The notes: generated by a model from the letters alone, not told the origin. A stretch of DNA of 64,000 bases from Blastopirellula marina DSM 3645 (GCF_000153105.1 NZ_CH672376.1:2625136-2689135), one strand, 5' to 3'. Positions 18,156-25,847 are shown, counted from the first letter of the stretch. A program made the numbers and translations.

Positions 18156-18446
18156 TCAGTTGCTTTCTTTGGCGAAGAACGCCGTCGCTTTTTTTAAAAT
18201 GTCGCGTTCCATCTTGAGTTGACGGTTCTCCTCACGGAGCCGTTTCAACTCAGCCTCGACCGACTGGCCGCCAGCGGGGGCGACCGGAAGGGCCCCTGTT
18301 TCATCCAGGGACTTCTTCCATTTACGAAGCAAGGTTTCACCCACACTCAAGTCTTTGGCGACAGCTGCGTACGACAGCCCTTGTTCGGTGATCTTCTTGA
18401 CAGCGGCCAGTTTGAATTCTCGGCTGAATGTTCGACGCTTGGGCAT
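18156..18446 (-). CDS. IS3-family transposase OrfA (HTH and leucine zipper)
   Basis: A 96-residue protein with a helix-turn-helix (FSREFKLAAVKKI to LLRKWKKSL, residues 7-46) and a C-terminal leucine-zipper segment (ELKRLREENRQLKMERDILKK). It binds the IS ends and supplies the N-terminal part of the transframe transposase. An A7 run (18189-18195 on this strand) read as A AAA AAA lies within the LKK codons near its end; slipping back one base enters the OrfB frame (SDGVLRQRKQ...), the usual IS3 mechanism. Confidence 0.92.
   Translation of the reverse strand: MPKRRTFSREFKLAAVKKITEQGLSYAAVAKDLSVGETLLRKWKKSLDETGALPVAPAGGQSVEAELKRLREENRQLKMERDILKKATAFFAKESN
18189..18195 (-). promoter_or_regulatory. 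programmed -1 frameshift site of the IS
   Basis: Seven A on the minus strand, positioned as A AAA AAA relative to the orfA frame, inside the orfA/orfB overlap. The -1 frame continues without stops into OrfB. Confidence 0.7.
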
Positions 18447-18482
18447 GAATCGGATCTCCTGTCAGAGAAGTCTGACATCTCT

Positions 18483-18515
18483 CGATCCACTGTCAACTTT
18501 TCATGGGCAATTCCA
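18483..18515. repeat. IS3 right inverted repeat
   Basis: Complementary to 17209-17241 with one mismatch; ends CAATTCCA. Confidence 0.9.
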
Positions 18516-18698
18516 TCCTTCGTTACCCACGCCGTTATTGACCTGCGCGTCCCGCGGGAGATCGTTCGACGATGGGTAGGAACTCTTGATGACGGAGTCC
18601 TGGATTACTACGTACATGTGAACGATAAGCAGGCTCACGAGTTGATCAACCTGATTACCGGTTCCAACCGAATTGTAACGGATAATTCCGGACCGTAG
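18516..18698 (+). pseudogene. severed C-terminal fragment of the serine recombinase
   Basis: Sixty codons plus TAG, beginning SFVTHAVIDLRVP and ending RIVTDNSGP. Base 18516 is exactly in phase with the recombinase codon ending at 17208, because removing the 1307-bp IS (or 1310 with a 3-base duplication) preserves that frame. It has no start codon or ribosome site of its own. The reconstructed protein would be 560 residues. The fragment's own fold is not recognised; its assignment rests on frame continuity and position. Confidence 0.75.
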
Positions 18699-18700
18699 GG

Positions 18701-18721
18701 TTAGTACAAAACTAGTACAAA
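18701..18721 (+). repeat. paired TAGTAC repeats, right end of element
   Basis: TTAGTACAAAAC at 18701-18712 repeats the left-end 12-mer exactly; a second copy, TAGTACAAA, starts at 18713. The core-to-core spacing is 11 bases, as on the left. Confidence 0.6.
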
Positions 18722-18743
18722 GGAGAATCAAGAAATGTTGGGA

Positions 18744-18814
18744 TCAGCGCAAAAGAAAAGCCGTCAACGACTTGCGTTGACGGCCTTACGCGGTAGCGGA
18801 GGGCACGAGATTCG
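18744..18814. repeat. right att-like copy: terminator plus tRNA-Ser 3' end
   Basis: Direct copy of 15449-15519. Here the tRNA similarity continues into a complete tRNA-Ser, so this is the attR side. The differences from the left copy lie in the terminator and its linker to the tRNA, consistent with this copy having arrived on the element. Confidence 0.85.
18750..18784 (-). terminator. rho-independent terminator of tRNA-Ser
   Basis: On the minus strand GCCGTCAACG and CGTTGACGGC form a 10-bp stem with a 5-base loop, followed by TTTTCTTTTG. It lies 12 bases past the 3' end of tRNA-Ser(GGA). Confidence 0.85.
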
Positions 18815-18878
18815 AACTCGCAACTCCTTACGGAGCACTTCATTTCCAATGAAGCCGCTAACCATTCGCTTACCCTCC
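18797..18878 (-). tRNA. tRNA-Ser (anticodon GGA)
   Basis: An 82-nt cloverleaf without encoded CCA. The acceptor GGAGGGT pairs with GCCCTCC plus discriminator G; the anticodon arm CTTCA-TTGGAAA-TGAAG gives GGA (reads UCC/UCU); there is a long class II variable arm CTCC-GTAA-GGAG and a T-arm GCGAG-TTCGAAT-CTCGT. The 3' end is the integration site of the adjacent element, which restores the gene intact. Confidence 0.92.
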
Positions 18879-19439
18879 TTAGGCTCGTGGGTGGGCGTGC
18901 CCACTTCACGATCTTGCCAAAGGGCAATTCTCGTCGCCCATTCTAGCCGGCGACCTGCGATCCGACAACGGAGCCATTTGGTTGGGGTGCAGGCCGCCGT
19001 TTTTCTGGACACAGTGGGTCGTTGTAAGTTCAGGCGCCCTCATATGAAAGGTTGGGGGGAGAATTTTCGCGAACCAGCGGTTTTTTTCAAAATGTTTAGA
19101 AAATTTAGGCCAAAATGCTGGCGAATTACGGGAGTGCTTGGGAAGAGACATGCGACGCCGAATTTTTCGATCCACGCTAGGGTCGAAGCGGCTTCGGCTT
19201 TTGTTCTGGGAGTACGAATTTTCGAGCGGAACAGAGATATCGCTCGATCTGAAAGCTCGCGCGTGCCGTGAGGTTGGCCTCCAAAGTTGGGCTTTGTGTG
19301 AGGATTTCCTCATATCGAGAATATTCGCTGCGATTCGTTGGTTTTCGTGGCCAAACTAAGGCATTCCCCTGGAGTGCACCTGAAACAGAACCATTGGGTC
19401 GTTTGCAAAAAGGGCGGGCGCGGCAGCCGGCGAAACCAC
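18879..19439. other. intergenic region, no gene supported
   Basis: About 560 bases between tRNA-Ser and the ECF sigma gene. Frames on both strands lack family content. It must hold the tRNA-Ser promoter (minus strand) and the sigma-factor promoter (plus strand). The stretch 19060-19130 is AT-rich. Confidence 0.4.
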
Positions 19440-19985
19440 ATGATTTCTACCCCTGAACCCTCTTCGATGAATCAGGCAAGTTTTGCCGAGGCCTATATCG
19501 TCAATCAGGAACGATTGAAGGCGTACGTCTATTCTCTGATCTTCAATTGGAATGACGCCGAGGAAGTGTTCCAACGGACCAGTCTTGGGCTGTGGAAGAA
19601 ATGGGAGCAGTTTGATCCGCAGCGCGAGTTTTTACCGTGGGCGTTTGGGATGGCTCGCATCGAAGCGAAGCGCTTTCTCGCCGAAAAAGGAAAGCAGGAG
19701 CTGATGTTAAGCGACGCGGCAATGGAAGCGTTGGATGACGCGATGATTGCACGAGAGGATGGTTGGAATGATCGCTTGGCGGCGCTGGAACAATGCGTCA
19801 AGAAGCTTCCCGCACAGCAAAGATCGCTTCTCTGGGCTTCCTACAAAAAAGCGAACACGGTGGAGCGAATCGGTGAGTTGTTTGGGCTCTCGTCCAACGC
19901 CGTTTACAAACGGCTGAGAAAGATTCGCGAGCGGCTTCACCAGTGCATTGACTTGCGACTATCGGCTTGGGGAGACAACTTATGA
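19440..19985 (+). CDS. ECF sigma factor, Rhodopirellula/Verrucomicrobium type
   Basis: About 181 residues if started at ATG 19440 (ATG 19467 is also possible). Region 2 reads YVYSLIFNWNDAEEVFQRTSLGLWKKWEQFDP and FLPWAFGMARIEAKRFL; region 4 is CVKKLPAQQRSLLWASYKKANTVERIGELFGLSSNAVYKRL in two continuous parts. This is the ECF branch common in planctomycetes, whose partner is usually a FecR-like membrane protein. That partner is the next gene, with a 4-base ATGA overlap. Targets probably include the linked DUF1559/lipoprotein genes; that is inference from operon structure. Confidence 0.88.
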   Translation: MISTPEPSSMNQASFAEAYIVNQERLKAYVYSLIFNWNDAEEVFQRTSLGLWKKWEQFDPQREFLPWAFGMARIEAKRFLAEKGKQELMLSDAAMEALDDAMIAREDGWNDRLAALEQCVKKLPAQQRSLLWASYKKANTVERIGELFGLSSNAVYKRLRKIRERLHQCIDLRLSAWGDNL

Positions 19986-21412
19986 ATGCACGACGCAACG
20001 TCCAAGGCAAGTTAATCTCCAACGCCGTGGTTCTCGACCTCATGGATCTCTGCCTGACCGATCGGGCGAGCCCAGAGCAATGGAAGACATTTAGCGATTT
20101 AATCGTGGCTCAACCCGAAGTGCGCGATTGCTTTGCGGCGCAAGCGAAGGCCAGCGCGCGGCTCGCTTTGATCGCACAATTCGACGCAGTCCCCGAAGTC
20201 GCGCCACAAAGCCAAGCCGAGAAAGCGACGTTGTCGCTGTCGGGACGAAAACGCTTGGACCGACGAATCCCCATCCTCCCCGTCAGTCGCGGCGCGTGGA
20301 TCGCGTTGGCGATCGGCTTAGCGGCGGTATTGATCTGCTGCTGCACCATCGTGGGATATCGTTGGATGACGCCGGGGATCAATCAGCAATTGATTGCCGC
20401 CAGCGGACCAGTTCCGCCGGCGGTGCAAGTTTTCGGCCTGTCTGGCGAAGCGGGGCCGCGTAATTTTTTTGGCGGCGACGAGATCGAACTTCCCCTTGGT
20501 AAATACAAGGCCAAAACATCCGCTGGCGCACAACTGCAGCTAACCGGTCCCTTACGTATCCGAGTTGTGAGACCGCTGCATTGGCGTCTGTACTATGGGA
20601 AGTTGATCGCGGAAGTGCCGAGCGAAGGGCATGGATTTACGATCCAAACGGATCAGGCGAGCGTGGTTGATCTGGGAACCAAGTTTGGCGTCGCCGTCGA
20701 CCGCAAAGGGGATTCCAAGATCATTGTGTACGACGGGTCAGTGGAACTTACCAGCGGCTCGGCGAGACGCAATATGGCGAAAGGGGATGCCTTCGCCGTT
20801 CCAACGACAGGCAAAATTGAGGAATTGGCGTTTATGGATCCCATTTCCTTTTTGGAATACAGCGACATCCCCCTGTCGGTGATTAGCGAGGTTCATCACA
20901 ACGGGGCGGATCAGGAAGCGACCTATCAGATCATGCGCGGAGGATTTGTCGAAGACGCGCCTGCCTACACCGATCGGATCCATCAATGGAACGGCGTGCT
21001 CGCATCGGGATTGCCCCCGCAGTTGGTCGGCTTGGACTATGTGCGGATGGCCAATGATTGGAAGTTCGATGATCAATTGGCGCTGCGGGAAGATCTGACA
21101 ATCACCTATCAATTCTCGCGCCCAGCGGTCGCGTATCTGCTGGTCGATGAGCGGTTGCCTAAGCCCGAATGGCTGCGTCGTGATTTTGCGGATACAGGTT
21201 GGCTCGTTGGACTCGACAAGGGATCGCATCACGATCAAGAGACGAAAATCAACTATGAACTGGAGCAAGCGAAAGGCGCTGGAGCATCGATCGACGTGGT
21301 GCTGCGAGTTTGGCGCGTCATTCTGCCGCAGGGAGGCGAATTGAAAGTTGGCCCGATCGGCAATCGAGCCGACGACTGGGTCTTGCCCTGTTTGGTGGCT
21401 CGCCCGATTTGA
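19982..21412 (+). CDS. FecR-domain membrane protein (putative anti-sigma)
   Basis: A 476-residue protein beginning at ATG 19982, overlapping the sigma-factor stop and preceded by GGGGAGA. Residues 1-95 are cytoplasmic and contain a conserved short motif region (MDLCLTDRASPEQW). A membrane helix follows at about 103-125 (WIALAIGLAAVLICCCTIVGY). The outer part has a FecR core (FTIQTDQASVVDLGTKFGV, then VYDGSVELTSG) and a C-terminal beta-rich domain of unknown type. By family analogy it transmits an envelope signal to the coupled sigma factor. Sequence does not show the signal. Confidence 0.87.
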   Translation: MNARRNVQGKLISNAVVLDLMDLCLTDRASPEQWKTFSDLIVAQPEVRDCFAAQAKASARLALIAQFDAVPEVAPQSQAEKATLSLSGRKRLDRRIPILPVSRGAWIALAIGLAAVLICCCTIVGYRWMTPGINQQLIAASGPVPPAVQVFGLSGEAGPRNFFGGDEIELPLGKYKAKTSAGAQLQLTGPLRIRVVRPLHWRLYYGKLIAEVPSEGHGFTIQTDQASVVDLGTKFGVAVDRKGDSKIIVYDGSVELTSGSARRNMAKGDAFAVPTTGKIEELAFMDPISFLEYSDIPLSVISEVHHNGADQEATYQIMRGGFVEDAPAYTDRIHQWNGVLASGLPPQLVGLDYVRMANDWKFDDQLALREDLTITYQFSRPAVAYLLVDERLPKPEWLRRDFADTGWLVGLDKGSHHDQETKINYELEQAKGAGASIDVVLRVWRVILPQGGELKVGPIGNRADDWVLPCLVARPI

Positions 21413-21483
21413 CCACTGCAAAGATGCTGGCGGTGAAGTCCCCTCTCTCTCTTTTTTTTTACTACCTCAGGATTGCAATTGTT

Positions 21484-22488
21484 ATGAAGACCACTGGAAA
21501 GCATGGCTTCACTTTAGTGGAGCTGTTAGTCGTAATCGCTATTATCGGCGTCTTGATCGCGCTGTTGCTGCCGGCCGTGCAGCAGGCCCGTGAAGCGGCG
21601 CGCCGGATGCAGTGCACCAATCATCTCAAGCAACTTGCCTTGGCGCTGCACAACTACCACGACACCTTCGGCGCTTTTCCGGCGATCAGCTATGACCACG
21701 AAGTCAACGGCGGCGACGAGACCCGGCACGCTAGTTGGAGTTGGGGAACGATGATCCTGCCCCAGATCGAACAAACGGCCGCGTACGACATTCTTTCACC
21801 CAGCAAACCTGACCGCATGCACGAAGCGGTGAACAAAGCGGAAAAGCTGCGCGTGTTGCAATCGCCGATCACCAGTTGGCGCTGTCCGTCGGACGTTGGG
21901 CCCGCGTTAAACAGTCGCTTGAAAATCAATAATGGTTCCGGAAACCAGTCGCAAGATGTCGAAATTGCGACGGCCAATTATCTAGGGGTCAATCATAGCG
22001 GCGACATTGGTCGGACTACCAAGATTGCGGCGGTCAACGGCATCTTTGTCGCCGGGACGAACGTCGCCCAGAACCGACGAATGGTCTGTCGCCTGCGTGA
22101 CGTGTTGGATGGGACAAGCAATACCGCGATGGTCGGCGAGCGTGCTTGGATGCTAGGGGGAGTCGAGCTTGGCGCCGGCTTAATCTATGGCCATACAGGC
22201 AACGAAGATATCGAAGACTGCCACAACTATATGGATGGGTTTATCGCTGTCGTCGGCGGCGGCAAGACGCACATCAACATGAACGACACTTGCGGTACGG
22301 CCTGTGATGATCGAGATGGTCGCCAAGGGTTTTCGAGCCTCCACCCAGGCGGATCTCAATTCGCCTTCGCTGACGGCTCGGTTCACTTGCTCAGCGAAAA
22401 TATTGATGACGATTTTGGCGGTCCCGTCGATACGACCTACGAGCGGATCTTGTCTTGCAACGATGGTCAAGTGAACGGCGCCTATTAG
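21484..22488 (+). CDS. DUF1559 pseudopilin-like protein
   Basis: A 334-residue protein starting at ATG 21484; an upstream in-frame start would bury the prepilin-like N-terminus. Basic MKTTGKH precedes GFTLVELLVVIAII with expected cleavage after Gly, then LPAVQQAREAARRMQ. The C-terminal H-x9-DG box is complete (HPGGSQFAFADG). It lies 71 bases after the FecR-like gene and before a small lipoprotein gene, so sigma, FecR, DUF1559 and lipoprotein look like one unit ending at a terminator. Function of the class is not known; surface location is likely. Confidence 0.93.
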   Translation: MKTTGKHGFTLVELLVVIAIIGVLIALLLPAVQQAREAARRMQCTNHLKQLALALHNYHDTFGAFPAISYDHEVNGGDETRHASWSWGTMILPQIEQTAAYDILSPSKPDRMHEAVNKAEKLRVLQSPITSWRCPSDVGPALNSRLKINNGSGNQSQDVEIATANYLGVNHSGDIGRTTKIAAVNGIFVAGTNVAQNRRMVCRLRDVLDGTSNTAMVGERAWMLGGVELGAGLIYGHTGNEDIEDCHNYMDGFIAVVGGGKTHINMNDTCGTACDDRDGRQGFSSLHPGGSQFAFADGSVHLLSENIDDDFGGPVDTTYERILSCNDGQVNGAY

Positions 22489-22570
22489 CCGCTTGGTTAG
22501 AACTTGCAGTCTTACCCCATCGATGCATCCCTCCTGCTTGGTCGGGTTGGGAGCGAAACAGGAGTTTTTA

Positions 22571-22999
22571 ATGATTCAGTTTTCTCAATGCAGTCAATGT
22601 TTAGCGATCGTAATGTTCGGCTTTGCCCTGGTCGGTTGCGGCGATAGCAATACGCCGCCGCTTGGTGAAGTACAAGGACAAGTCACTTTTAACGACGCGC
22701 CGGTGGATGGTTGCAATGTTGTGTTTGTGCCGCTCGAAGGGGGCCGCAGCTCAAGCGCGGTGACCGATAGCGACGGACGCTATGTCTTGAAGTTCAACGC
22801 GACATCGGCCGGTGCGTTGGTGGGCGAGCATAAGGTTCAGTTAACGACGGGGCGCGATCGAGTCGCCAGCGATGAAGGAGCGTTACGCGACGCCGGCCGA
22901 AAGGAATTTTTTCCGAAAGAATACAATTCCGAAACGACGCAAATCGTGGAAGTATCCGGCCGAAAAAACGTGATTGATTTTCATGTCGTTGGCAAATGA
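22571..22999 (+). CDS. small lipoprotein with carboxypeptidase-regulatory-like domain
   Basis: A 142-residue protein with ATG 22571 behind AGGAG. The signal ends in a clear lipobox (ALVGC, Cys about residue 22). The mature part reads GEVQGQVTFNDAPVDGCNVVFVPL and VTDSDGRYVLKF, the transthyretin-like/CarboxypepD_reg pattern. It is the last gene before a strong terminator. The DUF1559-lipoprotein order matches 4.1-5.6 kb. Confidence 0.85.
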   Translation: MIQFSQCSQCLAIVMFGFALVGCGDSNTPPLGEVQGQVTFNDAPVDGCNVVFVPLEGGRSSSAVTDSDGRYVLKFNATSAGALVGEHKVQLTTGRDRVASDEGALRDAGRKEFFPKEYNSETTQIVEVSGRKNVIDFHVVGK

Positions 23000-23033
23000 T
23001 CGGCGAAGTCGCCGGAAAACTGTTCCCTTATTA

Positions 23034-23063
23034 ACGCGGTAGCAACAGCTGCCGCGTTTTTTT
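23034..23063 (+). terminator. rho-independent terminator
   Basis: ACGCGGTAGC and GCTGCCGCGT form a 10-bp stem (one G-T pair) around AACA, followed directly by seven T. It ends the sigma/FecR/DUF1559/lipoprotein unit, 34 bases after the lipoprotein stop. Confidence 0.9.
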
Positions 23064-23244
23064 GGGTACGCCCGGGCGGATGCCACAGGAGGGGGTTTGT
23101 GCGTGGAAATGTTTGCCATCGCACCAAATGCCTATAAAATAGCTGCCGGGTTGGCGAAAGACGCGGTGACTTGGTGATCGCGCCTTCGATTCGCTTTGCC
23201 GCTTGCTTCGCCGGAGTATTTTCGATGGTTTGCAATTCGACGTT

Positions 23245-23454
23245 ATGACGACGATAGAACATCCAGATCAGCTGATCGAAGGAAAGCGGTACCGTTTCTT
23301 TGTGGATGTCGGTCAATCGCAGTATGAATTGGAAGCGACGTTCTTGCGTTTAGACCATCATTTCCGCCGTCTGATCTGCATCCTGCACATGGACGACGAA
23401 GATTACAGCATCGAGTGGAGCTGGGCGACGGAGATCACGCCGGTCGAAAATTAG
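23245..23454 (+). CDS. small hypothetical protein
   Basis: A 69-residue frame from ATG 23245 (an upstream in-frame start at 23203 is less likely). It is acidic and beta-rich, with RYRFFVDVGQ and LHMDDEDYSIEWSWA, and has no membrane segment. I do not recognise a family. Codon usage resembles the neighbours. It stands alone between a terminator and the membrane-protein array. Confidence 0.5.
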   Translation: MTTIEHPDQLIEGKRYRFFVDVGQSQYELEATFLRLDHHFRRLICILHMDDEDYSIEWSWATEITPVEN

Positions 23455-23587
23455 TGTCCTCCCCTGCTCTCTTCTTTTCGGGGGAGATTTTTTCTGTCTC
23501 CTGGGGGCGCCTTCCTCGCGTCTTGGGTAGTGCTGCGGATAGAATCGTCGCCAGTGACGATACTTCCTTGCCCTCAGAGCCGATCCC

Positions 23588-24145
23588 ATGGACGCCGAAA
23601 AAGAAGAATCCAATCCGTTTGAATCGCCGCTCGCGCCAGTCGCGGGTGTCGACCAGCGTCGTTGGTGGGCGCTTTGGTCGGCGACCGCCCTGCTGACGGT
23701 GATCGCCGTGGGCGCTGCTTTTTCCGATTCATGGATCGGACTTACTTTTTTGATCCCCTTGGTGGGCGTTCCCAGTTTGTTGCGAACGATCTACGACCTC
23801 GGACGAAAGCAAGCTGCTGGTTGGATCATCGATACCGGCGTGCAGCTACAGTCATTCTGCGCTTCGATAGCGATCGCCAGCGTCGCGATCATCGCAGGCG
23901 GCATCGCTGGTTGCACCGTTTGTTTCACGGGAGCCATTGGCCTCGGAGAGATATCGCCGAGCGCAGGGGGGGACCTGATCGGCCTGTTCATGGTCGTCGG
24001 CGTCCTGATAGGGATTGGCGCGATTATGGGGCTCTTCTATCTGATGGGGCCATCGAAGGTGACCCAGCTGGAACGGCGCCGCGCGCTGCATGGCGGTCCG
24101 CCAAATGCCCCCAAGAGGACGAACGAAAGCGGGCCGGCGTCGTGA
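23588..24145 (+). CDS. NPFES-motif integral membrane protein, first paralogue
   Basis: A 185-residue protein. The N-terminus MDAEKEESNPFESPLAP carries the short NP[FY][EQ]SP motif seen at the start of many planctomycete membrane proteins. It has about four hydrophobic segments: about 28-45, 49-64, 88-112 and 125-150, the last ending LFYLMGP. The third includes several Cys. It resembles the next two genes in layout (helix pair, LLRTIYDLGRK linker, helix pair, YLMGP ending). Its stop overlaps the next GTG start by four bases. Function unknown. Confidence 0.8.
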   Translation: MDAEKEESNPFESPLAPVAGVDQRRWWALWSATALLTVIAVGAAFSDSWIGLTFLIPLVGVPSLLRTIYDLGRKQAAGWIIDTGVQLQSFCASIAIASVAIIAGGIAGCTVCFTGAIGLGEISPSAGGDLIGLFMVVGVLIGIGAIMGLFYLMGPSKVTQLERRRALHGGPPNAPKRTNESGPAS

Positions 24146-24678
24146 GTGAAGAGGGCGACAATCCGTATGAGTCACCGTATGATCCGGCGGTCGCTGCGCC
24201 ATGGCGCGGTTGGCACGTTTGGTGGGCGGCGTCGGCGTTGTCCTCTTTGCTGGTATTGCCATTTCTGTGGGATGATTGGCTCTTCGGCTCGATAATCTTC
24301 ATCGCCGTCGCGGCGGTCAGTTTGCGTTCGCTGATCGATCTCCAACGCAAATTTGAAATTGGCTGGGTCATCAGTACGAAAACGCAGTTGCTCGCCATCG
24401 GCCAATCGGTGTTGATTGTCATTGCGGCGGGAATCGGGAGTGGGATCGCATTTGTCACCAGTTGTATGAGCATCGCGATCGCGACAGATATCCCGATGCT
24501 GCATTCGGTCGGTGCACGGGGCCGAATCGTGCTCGCCGTGGCCTACGGTATCGGGGTTGTCGCCTTCGGCGTGTTGGTTTGGCTCATGGGGCCGCCGTCG
24601 AAAAAGATGCTGCAAGCAAGACGTCCAGGGACGAAAGAAGCGACATTGCCTGCGGAGAAAGGCGATACGAATGAATGA
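24142..24678 (+). CDS. NPYES-motif integral membrane protein, second paralogue
   Basis: A 178-residue protein starting at GTG 24142, which overlaps the preceding TGA (GTGA). The N-terminus VSEEGDNPYESPYDP has the NPYES motif. Four hydrophobic segments have the same spacing as the previous protein, with SLRSLIDLQRKFEIGW between pairs and VWLMGPPS at the end. The longer open frame upstream of 24142 runs out of phase through the preceding gene and is not used. Unknown function; a duplicate of its neighbours. Confidence 0.82.
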   Translation: MSEEGDNPYESPYDPAVAAPWRGWHVWWAASALSSLLVLPFLWDDWLFGSIIFIAVAAVSLRSLIDLQRKFEIGWVISTKTQLLAIGQSVLIVIAAGIGSGIAFVTSCMSIAIATDIPMLHSVGARGRIVLAVAYGIGVVAFGVLVWLMGPPSKKMLQARRPGTKEATLPAEKGDTNE

Positions 24679-25237
24679 GAATCAAGGAGGGAACCCGTTC
24701 CAATCGTCAGCGGTTTTCGCCAAGCTTGAGTCACTGGAAACGCTTGAATGGCGAATCGTGATTGAGTTTCTTGTGGGAACGATTTTCTTGCTAGGGATTT
24801 CCCTTGCTGTTTACTACTACATCGACTTCGGCTTCGGATTAGCAGCGAGTGGGCTGGTGTTTGTCGTTGTGATTCGATCATCGATTGATTTGTGGAGAAA
24901 ACGGAACGCCGATTGTTTGCAAGTAGGGTCCACGATCAAATCGTTGGCGTTGTCGATCTTTTTTGTCGGCGTAGCGGCAGTGGCAGGCTACGTGACTTTT
25001 TTCGCGACTTGCATTAGTACCCATAGCTTGGTTGAAGATCGCTTGCGTTACCAAGTCCAGTATGGGGACATCATCCTCTTCTGTGTGATTGTCGGGGCCG
25101 CTGTCGCTTCGGTGGTCGTTTTGGCGTTGTTGTATTTCCTCGGTCCCGCTTCGGTCGATAGACTAAATATGCATTCTCGCCAAGCGATTTCGCCGCAATC
25201 CATTTATCTAGGAAACGAGCCGAGTGACCACACCTGA
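24671..25237 (+). CDS. NPFQS-motif integral membrane protein, third paralogue
   Basis: A 188-residue protein with ATG 24671, overlapping the previous stop by eight bases. It begins MNENQGGNPFQSS. The helices follow the paralogues' plan, with VIRSSIDLWRKRNADC in the linker and LLYFLGPAS after the last helix. Divergence from the other two is considerable, so the triplication is not recent. Unknown function. Confidence 0.82.
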   Translation: MNENQGGNPFQSSAVFAKLESLETLEWRIVIEFLVGTIFLLGISLAVYYYIDFGFGLAASGLVFVVVIRSSIDLWRKRNADCLQVGSTIKSLALSIFFVGVAAVAGYVTFFATCISTHSLVEDRLRYQVQYGDIILFCVIVGAAVASVVVLALLYFLGPASVDRLNMHSRQAISPQSIYLGNEPSDHT

Positions 25238-25847
25238 TCGCGATTGGTATATCGTTCGCCGTTGGCAGTCGTACGTCGCCGAGATGCGTGTCGTTGCGCT
25301 GCGGATGGCGGCGATCGTCGTTTGCTATGGCCTGCAATTGTGGCGTCACTTGGGACTGCTCGACGAAGCGGGCCGTACGGCCAACGCTGATTTTCATCAA
25401 CTTGCGACGCTGATCGCCTGCGGTTGGCTGTTTCTTTCCCTCGCCGTCTGGCTGGTATTGCTGCGCAAATGGTTTCCGCCGGCGCTCAGTTATGTTAGCA
25501 CCGCGGTCGACGTTGCGTTTCTCTCGGCGCTGATCGCGGTGTCTGGCGGACCAACCGCGACGCAGCTCGATACATTTTACTTTTTCATCCTCATCCTGGC
25601 CGGGCTTCGCTTTGATTTGCCGCTGGTCTGGTTCACGACGTTGGCCTGTATGGCAGGATTTATGGCGAGCGTCGGCGCCGTCGACAAGTTGTGGTTCGAC
25701 GCGGAGCATACCGTGCCGGTGATCAGCCAAGCGATAACGTTGGTCAGCTTAGGAGGCGCCGGGATCGTCGTCGGACAGATCGTGCGTCGCGCCAATGATC
25801 TAGCGGTCGCTTATGCCCAGAGAGTCAGGAAGGAGGGCGAAGTTTGA
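25224..25847 (+). CDS. six-helix membrane protein, sensor-kinase-N-terminus-like
   Basis: A 207-residue protein from GTG 25224, overlapping the previous gene by 14 bases. Six hydrophobic segments are visible, with the Asp in STAVDVAFLSALIAVSGGP conserved in membrane-sensing regions of histidine kinases and diguanylate cyclases of the type with FYFFILILAGLRF. It has no kinase or cyclase domain after the helices; it ends in a short charged tail. It may be a stand-alone membrane sensor or a truncated relative. It ends at a perfect AGGAGGG site for the next gene. Confidence 0.75.
   Translation: MTTPDRDWYIVRRWQSYVAEMRVVALRMAAIVVCYGLQLWRHLGLLDEAGRTANADFHQLATLIACGWLFLSLAVWLVLLRKWFPPALSYVSTAVDVAFLSALIAVSGGPTATQLDTFYFFILILAGLRFDLPLVWFTTLACMAGFMASVGAVDKLWFDAEHTVPVISQAITLVSLGGAGIVVGQIVRRANDLAVAYAQRVRKEGEV

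Larger units (their letters stand above)
17209..18515 (-). mobile_element. IS3-family insertion sequence
   Basis: A 1307-bp element bounded by 33-base inverted repeats (17209-17241 and 18483-18515) with a single mismatch, beginning TG and ending CA as IS3 elements do. It carries orfA and orfB in the standard overlapping, frameshifted arrangement on the minus strand. No clean 3-4 base target duplication is visible (CTT on the left, TCC on the right), so the insertion may be old or rearranged. It interrupts the serine recombinase gene. Confidence 0.9.
15449..18814 (+). mobile_element. tRNA-Ser-integrated serine-recombinase element
   Basis: A 3.4-kb segment bounded by direct copies of the tRNA-Ser(GGA) 3' end and terminator. 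Its only own gene is a large serine recombinase; the rest is a 1.3-kb IS3-family insertion. Without the IS the element would be about 2.1 kb. The right copy regenerates a complete tRNA-Ser with an element-borne terminator. Serine integrases rarely use tRNA genes, which are classic targets of tyrosine integrases, so this pairing is unusual. No cargo gene is seen. Boundaries rest on the repeat, which I read directly. Confidence 0.75.

Noticed and set aside
18735-19313. Open frames around tRNA-Ser on both strands
   Set aside because: They run through the tRNA and its terminator and have no ribosome site or family content.
23662-24141. 5' extension of the second NPYES protein through the first
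   Set aside because: It reads the preceding gene out of frame; the GTG at 24142 with GTGA overlap and the NPYES motif mark the real start.
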